From contig NZ_LKBD01000010.1 of assembly GCF_001399975.1 (NCBI RefSeq), positions 43,825 to 107,824 of the forward strand: a stretch of 64,000 nucleotides of DNA. Reading direction: 5' to 3'. This DNA is from Pseudoalteromonas sp. P1-9. GTDB taxonomy: Bacteria > Pseudomonadota > Gammaproteobacteria > Enterobacterales > Alteromonadaceae. The position numbers were made by a program, and so were the translations under genes. Positions 57,885 to 64,000 of the stretch are shown here, in pieces. Position 1 is the stretch's first letter; each line of letters starts with the position of its first letter. The notes under the pieces are model-generated. The model was not told the origin of the DNA. It made no database searches and saw nothing but the letters and a program-made list of their open reading frames with translations.

Positions 57885-58442
57885 ATGAGCAAAATTGATC
57901 ATTCTTTATTTTCTGTTCACGAACATGCTTTAGAAAAAGAGCATGAAGTGTGTCCGAAGTGTGGCTCTGAAACGAGTGTGAAGCATAGTAAAAAAGGTGC
58001 GTTTGTCGGATGCAATAACTATCCTAATTGTGATTATACTCGCCCATTAGTTGAGCACTATGAAACACTTCTTAAAGTGCTTGATGACAGCGAATGTCCT
58101 CTTTGTGAATCGCCTTTAGCAGTAAAAAATGGCCGCTTTGGCATGTTTATTGGCTGCACTAACTTCCCTGAGTGCCATTATGTCGCACAAGAAGAATCTA
58201 AAGAGTCATTATCTACTTGTCCTAGCTGCAATAAGTCTGAGCTAGTTGAACGCAGCAATAAATCGGGTAAAACATTTTACTCCTGTGGGGGGTACCCCAA
58301 ATGCAAATATATTTTAAATAATAAACCAGTTGCACAATCGTGCCCTGAATGTGGTTGGCAAGTGATGGTTGAGAAAAAAACAGCAAAAGGCTTAATGTTA
58401 CAGTGCCCACAAAAGCATTGTAACCACAAAGTCTCGTTATGA
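57885..58442 (+). CDS. yrdD: Topoisomerase-type zinc-finger protein (YrdD-like)
   Basis: 185 residues from the ATG at 57885. Four zinc-ribbon modules of the type found at the C-terminus of topoisomerase I: CPKCG ... GCNNYPNCDY, CPLCE ... GCTNFPECHY, CPSCN ... SCGGYPKCKY and CPECG ... CPQKHCNH. There is no topoisomerase catalytic domain. It is the counterpart of E. coli YrdD, between smg and tsaC. DNA or RNA binding is expected from the fold; the role is unknown. Confidence 0.9.
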   Translation: MSKIDHSLFSVHEHALEKEHEVCPKCGSETSVKHSKKGAFVGCNNYPNCDYTRPLVEHYETLLKVLDDSECPLCESPLAVKNGRFGMFIGCTNFPECHYVAQEESKESLSTCPSCNKSELVERSNKSGKTFYSCGGYPKCKYILNNKPVAQSCPECGWQVMVEKKTAKGLMLQCPQKHCNHKVSL

Positions 58443-58455
58443 ATTGGAGTGAGTT

Positions 58456-59936
<1,481 letters not shown>

Positions 59937-59975
59937 TAATAACCTCATAATTTCATATAAAAATAAGAGGTTAAT

Positions 59976-60003
59976 AAAAAGCCGCAATTTTGCGGCTTTT
60001 TTG
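59976..60003. terminator. Bidirectional terminator between hemF and the chemoreceptor gene
   Basis: Stem AAAAAGCCGCAA / TTGCGGCTTTTT with T/A runs on both sides serves the convergent genes. Confidence 0.88.
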
Positions 60004-60006
60004 TGC

Positions 60007-61614
60007 TTATAATTTAAATTTACGTACTTGCTGATCAAGCTCTCTTGCCAGCGACAATAAGCTTTCACTAACTTGCTTACTTTCATGGGCATCCACAAGC
60101 GAGGTCTCTGCGTTATCACTTATTGCAATCACACTCTGATTAATTTCTTCTGCCGCTAGGTTTTGCTGCTCTGTGGCATCGGCAATTTGTGTATTGAGTT
60201 GGTTTATTTCTTTCATGTGCTCTGAAATATCTTTTAGCGCCAACGCTACTTTTTTCACTTGCTCTGCTCGCTGATCCGCATCTTCACTAGAGCGATTCAT
60301 GGTATTTACAGTGTCTAACGCTTCAGATTGTAAATTCTCAATGGTGCGCTTTATTTCATCGGTTGAGTCATGGGTACGATTTGCGAGTGTGCGTACTTCA
60401 TCAGCAACAACGGCAAAGCCTCTGCCAGCTTCACCTGCCCGTGCAGCTTCAATAGCTGCATTAAGCGCGAGTAGGTTAGTTTGTTCTGCAATGTTACTGA
60501 TCACTTCCAGTACTTTGCCAACTTCTAATGTTCGGTTTTGTAGCTCACTGACTTGTTTTGCTGCAGTGCGCACTTCTAATGCAAGGCCGTTAATGCTCTC
60601 TTCTGTGCTTTCAGCAATTTCTAAACTGCTTTCAGCAAGGTGATTACTGGTATCTGAACGCTCCGATGCAAAATGCGTGGTGTTGCGTACTTCAGAAGAC
60701 GAAGATTCTAACTCGTTAATTGCAGCGGCAACTGAGTCAGTGCCTTGCTTTTGCTGGTTAATTGCCTGCTCTGTTGTTTCTGCCGATGCATAAATCTTTT
60801 CAGCGCTGTGAATAAGCACCTTGGACGATTCTGATAACTGACTAATATTTCCTTTAAATGCAGCCATCATTAAATTAAAGTTATTTGCTAAACGTCCAAG
60901 TTCATCATTGGTTTTATCTTCCACATGAATGGTTAAATCGTTATTTTGCGATGCTAAGCGCATTGACTTGCCAATTACACGAAGACGCTCAATTAAGAAC
61001 TTTCTAAATAACCAGCCAAGTGTAGCAAAGGTAATAACAAATATTGTTGTCAGAATAGCAAAGCTAATCCATGAATTACGAGTGACTGCCGCATCTACCT
61101 TATCAAGCGAGTAACTGATCTTCACCGCACCGAGTATTTCGCCTTCAGTGGCTTGATGGCAACCTAAACAATTGGTGCTGCGATAATTTTCACTGGCAAC
61201 AACTGGTTTTAAGTATGTAATTAAATTACTGCCGTCTTCGCTTTTGCTAAAGTGGATTTGTTCAGTGCCATTTAAAGCTTCGGCTTCTTGTTGGTTTTGT
61301 GGTGCTTGATTTGCTTCGCCGGGGCCAAAAAATTTATTTATTTTGTCTCCGCGAATAATATGAATATCTTTTATCTGTTCTTCACTGAGTATTTTTTGAC
61401 GCAGAATTTCACGGTTTGCCATAGTGCCGGTAAGCATCATGGTGTTTATAGAGTCAAAATAATTGTCGGCAAGTATTTTTATGTTTTGCTCAATAGTTTG
61501 ATGAGCAAGTTCGCTTTGCTGTTTTTGCCCAGTAAGCAAGCTAGCAACAAGTACCAAAATACCCGTAACCGTAAGTAATGCAAAAATTTTGTGTTGAATA
61601 GAGTGGTGACGCAT
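60007..61614 (-). CDS. Methyl-accepting chemotaxis protein with periplasmic CxxCH haem-binding motif
   Basis: 535 residues from the ATG at 61614; a GTG six codons earlier is possible. Membrane helices at about 11-30 and 183-203 bound a periplasmic sensor domain of about 150 residues. It contains CLGCH (149-153), a c-type haem attachment motif, followed by [13 protein letters not shown] as in Tll0287/DUF3365-like or PAS-like haem sensors. A HAMP domain (about 204-256) and a full signalling domain with the hairpin tip [19 protein letters not shown] follow. A redox or gas-sensing role in taxis is inferred. A truncated haemoglobin gene lies just upstream on the same strand. Confidence 0.88.
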   Translation of the reverse strand: MRHHSIQHKIFALLTVTGILVLVASLLTGQKQQSELAHQTIEQNIKILADNYFDSINTMMLTGTMANREILRQKILSEEQIKDIHIIRGDKINKFFGPGEANQAPQNQQEAEALNGTEQIHFSKSEDGSNLITYLKPVVASENYRSTNCLGCHQATEGEILGAVKISYSLDKVDAAVTRNSWISFAILTTIFVITFATLGWLFRKFLIERLRVIGKSMRLASQNNDLTIHVEDKTNDELGRLANNFNLMMAAFKGNISQLSESSKVLIHSAEKIYASAETTEQAINQQKQGTDSVAAAINELESSSSEVRNTTHFASERSDTSNHLAESSLEIAESTEESINGLALEVRTAAKQVSELQNRTLEVGKVLEVISNIAEQTNLLALNAAIEAARAGEAGRGFAVVADEVRTLANRTHDSTDEIKRTIENLQSEALDTVNTMNRSSEDADQRAEQVKKVALALKDISEHMKEINQLNTQIADATEQQNLAAEEINQSVIAISDNAETSLVDAHESKQVSESLLSLARELDQQVRKFKL

Positions 61615-61699
61615 AACAGTTTTCTCAAGCACTAAGTAAACTGAGTATGCGCAATTATCAACGAAGCTGCATTGATTTAACGCAATCTAATGACGAGTG

Positions 61700-62152
61700 C
61701 TAACGTCCCTGATTAATCATATGTGTCGCAAGTTGCGCCAGTGATTGTTTAAGCCCTTCGCGTAATACCGGGTTATCAACCTCAATATCAAGTGCTTTGT
61801 TCATACAAAACATCCATTGGTTTCGCAAGTCTTGATCAATAGGAAAGGGCATATGACGCTTTCGCAACATAGGGTGCCCGTATTTCTCTACGAATAAATC
61901 AGGTCCACCAAGCCAACCTGATAAAAACTCGAAAAATACTTGTCTAATTCTATCTAAAGGTTGAGGATGCATATCATATAATGGTTTTGCGTATTCCTCT
62001 TCAGCCATAATGTCGTAAAATCGATTAGCAAGCGCGCGGGCACCCTGTTCTTGTCCTATTAATTCATAAGGTGTTTTTTCAGGAGAGGGGGATTGATGAG
62101 ATTCATCTTGTTTTTGTGTCGTGCCAAACATACGTCTTAAAATTTGTTTCAT
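61700..62152 (-). CDS. Group II truncated haemoglobin
   Basis: 150 residues; the first about 28 are a polar extension, the rest the 2-over-2 globin fold. The key region FLSGWLGGPDLFVEKYGHPMLRKRHMPF (in part, about 77-103) is typical of group II globins, with the proximal His in KRHMPF. It likely binds O2 or NO in the cytoplasm. Divergent from aroE (27-nt spacer), 85 nt upstream of the haem-motif chemoreceptor on the same strand, so the pair may be co-transcribed. Confidence 0.92.
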   Translation of the reverse strand: MKQILRRMFGTTQKQDESHQSPSPEKTPYELIGQEQGARALANRFYDIMAEEEYAKPLYDMHPQPLDRIRQVFFEFLSGWLGGPDLFVEKYGHPMLRKRHMPFPIDQDLRNQWMFCMNKALDIEVDNPVLREGLKQSLAQLATHMINQGR

Positions 62153-62178
62153 AACTCTAACTCAATGCGAGAAAACTA

Positions 62179-63000
62179 ATGGATAAATACGCGGTATTCG
62201 GTAATCCGATAGAGCATTCAAAATCACCGAAAATTCACAGTGAGTTTGCCAGCCAACTAAATCAGCAAATCGAATACAGCGCAATCTTAGCACCGATTGA
62301 CGGCTTTAAGGAATCGGTAGAGCGGTTTGTCGCACGTGGTGGTAAGGGAGCAAATGTAACTGTGCCATTCAAAGAGCAAGCATTTGCGTTAGTAGATGAG
62401 CTTTCGGAAAGAGCTAAATGTGCGGGCGCAGTAAATACAATTAAAGTTAACTCAGATGGTTCGCTGTTGGGTGATAACACTGATGGTATTGGTTTAGTAA
62501 ACGACATTTTAAGTAATAACTTTACGCTGCAATCAAAGCGAGTATTGGTAATTGGTGCAGGCGGTGCAGCAAGAGGTGCATTGCTACCTCTATTACAACA
62601 ACATCCAGCTAAGCTAACAGTAATAAATAGAACAAAAGCGAAAGCGCAAACCTTAAGAGACGAATTTGCGAAATATGGTGATATCGATGCCTATGGCTTC
62701 GAGCACGAATCTGACATTGACTACGATATTGTAATCAACTCTACTTCAGCAAGTATAACAGGTGATGTGCCGCCAATTTCTAAGCGTTTTGTTGCCCAGT
62801 GTGAACTGGCATATGACATGTTTTATAGCCAACAACGCACATCATTTAATGATTGGGTTAACAGTATAAACCCAAACGCAACAACACTAGATGGTTCGGG
62901 CATGCTGGTGGGACAAGCCGCTGAGGCATTTTTTGTGTGGCGAGGTGTTAAGCCGTTAACCGATAATGTGATTGAAAAGCTAAAGTCAGGAATTTTGTAA
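62179..63000 (+). CDS. aroE: Shikimate 5-dehydrogenase
   Basis: 273 residues (E. coli 272). It reduces 3-dehydroshikimate with NADPH in the aromatic amino acid pathway. The substrate site has NPIEHSKSP (8-16), NVTVPFK (catalytic Lys) and GDNTDGIG (Asp). The NADP-binding GAGGAARG is at about 127-134. Its stop overlaps the start of the DUF1488 gene by 1 nt (TAATG). Confidence 0.97.
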   Translation: MDKYAVFGNPIEHSKSPKIHSEFASQLNQQIEYSAILAPIDGFKESVERFVARGGKGANVTVPFKEQAFALVDELSERAKCAGAVNTIKVNSDGSLLGDNTDGIGLVNDILSNNFTLQSKRVLVIGAGGAARGALLPLLQQHPAKLTVINRTKAKAQTLRDEFAKYGDIDAYGFEHESDIDYDIVINSTSASITGDVPPISKRFVAQCELAYDMFYSQQRTSFNDWVNSINPNATTLDGSGMLVGQAAEAFFVWRGVKPLTDNVIEKLKSGIL

Positions 63001-63242
63001 TGAACCAGTCTATTTTATTTGTCGACCGCGTTGAATACATAGAAGATGCAAAACGTATAAACTTCTTTGCACAAGTAAATGGGCAATTGATTACCTGCTT
63101 TTATTTAACTAAGCAATCTAAAGAAAGTGCTATAAAAGAATTTGAAAGTAAAAAGTTCGACTATGAAGATACTGCAGAAAGTGCAATTGAAGACGAACTA
63201 TACAATGATCAAGGTGAGATTGAAGTAGAAGAGCTATTATAG
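63000..63242 (+). CDS. yrdB: DUF1488 family protein (YrdB-like)
   Basis: 80 residues, acidic C-terminus. It fits the small DUF1488 proteins usually found behind aroE; E. coli YrdB is the counterpart. Start coupled to aroE via TAATG. The function is unknown. Its 3' end overlaps the convergent gamma-carbonic-anhydrase-like gene by 6 nt within a 25-bp palindrome. Confidence 0.88.
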   Translation: MNQSILFVDRVEYIEDAKRINFFAQVNGQLITCFYLTKQSKESAIKEFESKKFDYEDTAESAIEDELYNDQGEIEVEELL

Positions 63243-63250
63243 CTCTTCTA
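63226..63250. repeat. 25-bp palindrome over two convergent stop codons
   Basis: Arms TAGAAGAGCTAT and ATAGCTCTTCTA are perfect complements around one central T. The site covers the ends of both the DUF1488 gene and the yrdA gene, so both proteins end in a Glu-Glu-Leu type sequence. It could act as a shared transcript-end hairpin, though no T run follows. Confidence 0.8.
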
Positions 63251-63770
63251 GGTATTCATTCTTTAATATAACGTAGTTATCAGCAGATACTTTAAGGAAA
63301 GCTATTTCTGCTTCAGTTAGCTTTCGGGCTTGTTTAACTGGGCTACCTACATATAAATAACCTGACTCTAACGTTTTATTCGGTGGAACCAATGATCCGC
63401 CACCAATAATGACATCATCTTGTACCACCGCGTTATCCATTATAATTGCGCCCATACCAACTAAGATACGGTTTCCAAGTACACAACCATGCAGCATTGC
63501 TTTGTGACCAATGGTGACGTCGTCGCCAATAATTAACGGATAGCCATTTGGCACTGCATTACTTTTACGCGTTACATGAAGCACCGAACCATCTTGTATA
63601 TTTGTACGTTCGCCAATCTTTATATAGTTAACATCACCACGTGCAGCAACTAAAGGCCAAATACTTGAATCGGCGCCAACTTCAATTTGACCAACTAATA
63701 CAGCCGATTCGTCTATATAGGTATTTAAGTTGATTTTTGGCTCTACACCTTTATAGCTTCTAATTGTCAT
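63237..63770 (-). CDS. yrdA: Gamma-carbonic-anhydrase-like hexapeptide protein
   Basis: 177 residues (E. coli YrdA 184). A left-handed beta helix of hexapeptide repeats, for example VLVGQIEVGADSSIWPLVAARGD, then IGERTNIQDGSVLHV and IGDDVTIGHKAMLHGCVLGNRILVGMG. His residues in VLHVTR and GHKAMLHG match the metal ligands of gamma-class carbonic anhydrases. Whether it hydrates CO2 is unproven for many members. It overlaps the DUF1488 gene tail-to-tail. Confidence 0.93.
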   Translation of the reverse strand: MTIRSYKGVEPKINLNTYIDESAVLVGQIEVGADSSIWPLVAARGDVNYIKIGERTNIQDGSVLHVTRKSNAVPNGYPLIIGDDVTIGHKAMLHGCVLGNRILVGMGAIIMDNAVVQDDVIIGGGSLVPPNKTLESGYLYVGSPVKQARKLTEAEIAFLKVSADNYVILKNEYLEEL

Positions 63771-63920
63771 AACGGCTCCAATAAAATAGTTATAGAGCGT
63801 AAATTATAGATAAAAGTGTACTGATTGTTAATTTCTGGCCAGAAAATGTATGTTTTTAACGCTTATAGCTGGTATTTCAGGCAAACAGTAAAAAAATACA
63901 AACTTTCTTTAAAAAAGGGG

Positions 63921-63960
63921 TTGCGCTCAAATCAAATCTCTCTATAATGCGCCTCCACCA
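63921..63960 (+). promoter_or_regulatory. Strong rRNA-type promoter reading out of the window
   Basis: -35 TTGCGC (63921-63926), 16-bp spacer, -10 TATAAT (63943-63948), and a GC-rich discriminator GCGCCTCC as in E. coli rrn P1 promoters. An A-rich stretch upstream (63890-63917) resembles an UP element. In E. coli rrnD flanks yrdA at this place, so a 16S rRNA gene is expected beyond the right edge. Confidence 0.8.
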
Positions 63961-64000
63961 ACACGGGGAACGACGCAGCATAGCAGCGAATCACGAGTTG

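Overview
This 64 kb window is the replication-origin region of a gammaproteobacterial chromosome. Protein sequences, gene order and modest G+C point to the Alteromonadales, most likely Pseudoalteromonas or a close relative (inference from family resemblance; no database was searched). Nearly all of it is conserved housekeeping DNA with high coding density. The main accessory block lies at about 21.8-25.1 kb.

Layout. (1) 0-8.9 kb: a cut-off secreted hydrolase, a DUF938 methyltransferase, oligopeptidase B, a large secreted zinc metalloprotease, two lipoproteins, NAD synthetase (nadE) and a YceH-like protein. (2) 9.1-16.0 kb: the complete F1Fo ATP synthase operon atpIBEFHAGDC on the minus strand. 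(3) 16.2-20.5 kb: parB, parA, rsmG and mnmG (minus), ending at the predicted oriC (20477-20904), which lies between mnmG and mioC as in E. coli and Vibrio. It carries at least four DnaA boxes, an AT-rich unwinding segment and 13 GATC sites. A second GATC-dense segment follows mioC. (4) 22.0-25.1 kb: two integron-type gene cassettes with recognisable attC sites but no integrase, enclosed by an inverted pair of a dispersed repeat, then a ribosome-recycling-factor-like gene broken by an in-frame amber codon. (5) 25.2-29.2 kb: mnmE, yidC, yidD, rnpA, rpmH (minus). (6) 29.2-38.9 kb: dnaA, dnaN, recF, gyrB, glyQ, glyS (plus). Two parS-like ParB sites sit inside recF, so parA, parB and parS are all present. 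(7) 39-49.1 kb: a lipoprotein, tusA, fadBA with a candidate FadR operator, slt, pepQ, yigZ, trkH. (8) 49.1-54.98 kb: a small repeat region, a DUF3103-like secreted protein, then trkA, rsmB, fmt and def (minus). (9) 55.1-63.8 kb: a LysM protein, dprA, smg, a topoisomerase-type zinc-finger protein, tsaC, hemF, a chemoreceptor with a CxxCH haem motif, a truncated haemoglobin, aroE, a DUF1488 protein and a gamma-carbonic-anhydrase-like protein. The window ends in a strong rRNA-type promoter reading out of it, matching the E. coli order def-fmt-rsmB-trkA / dprA-smg-yrdD-tsaC-aroE-yrdB-yrdA-rrnD.

How it works together. oriC, DnaA, the sliding clamp, RecF, gyrase and ParABS form the initiation and segregation core. 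The origin-proximal genes (ATP synthase, rRNA promoter, tRNA modification, glycyl-tRNA synthetase, peptide deformylase and formyltransferase, YidC insertase) are those that benefit from high copy number in fast growth. I found no clear defence island or new multigene system. The most promising leads are the integrase-less cassette pair beside oriC, the haem-motif chemoreceptor next to a haemoglobin gene, and the origin architecture itself.
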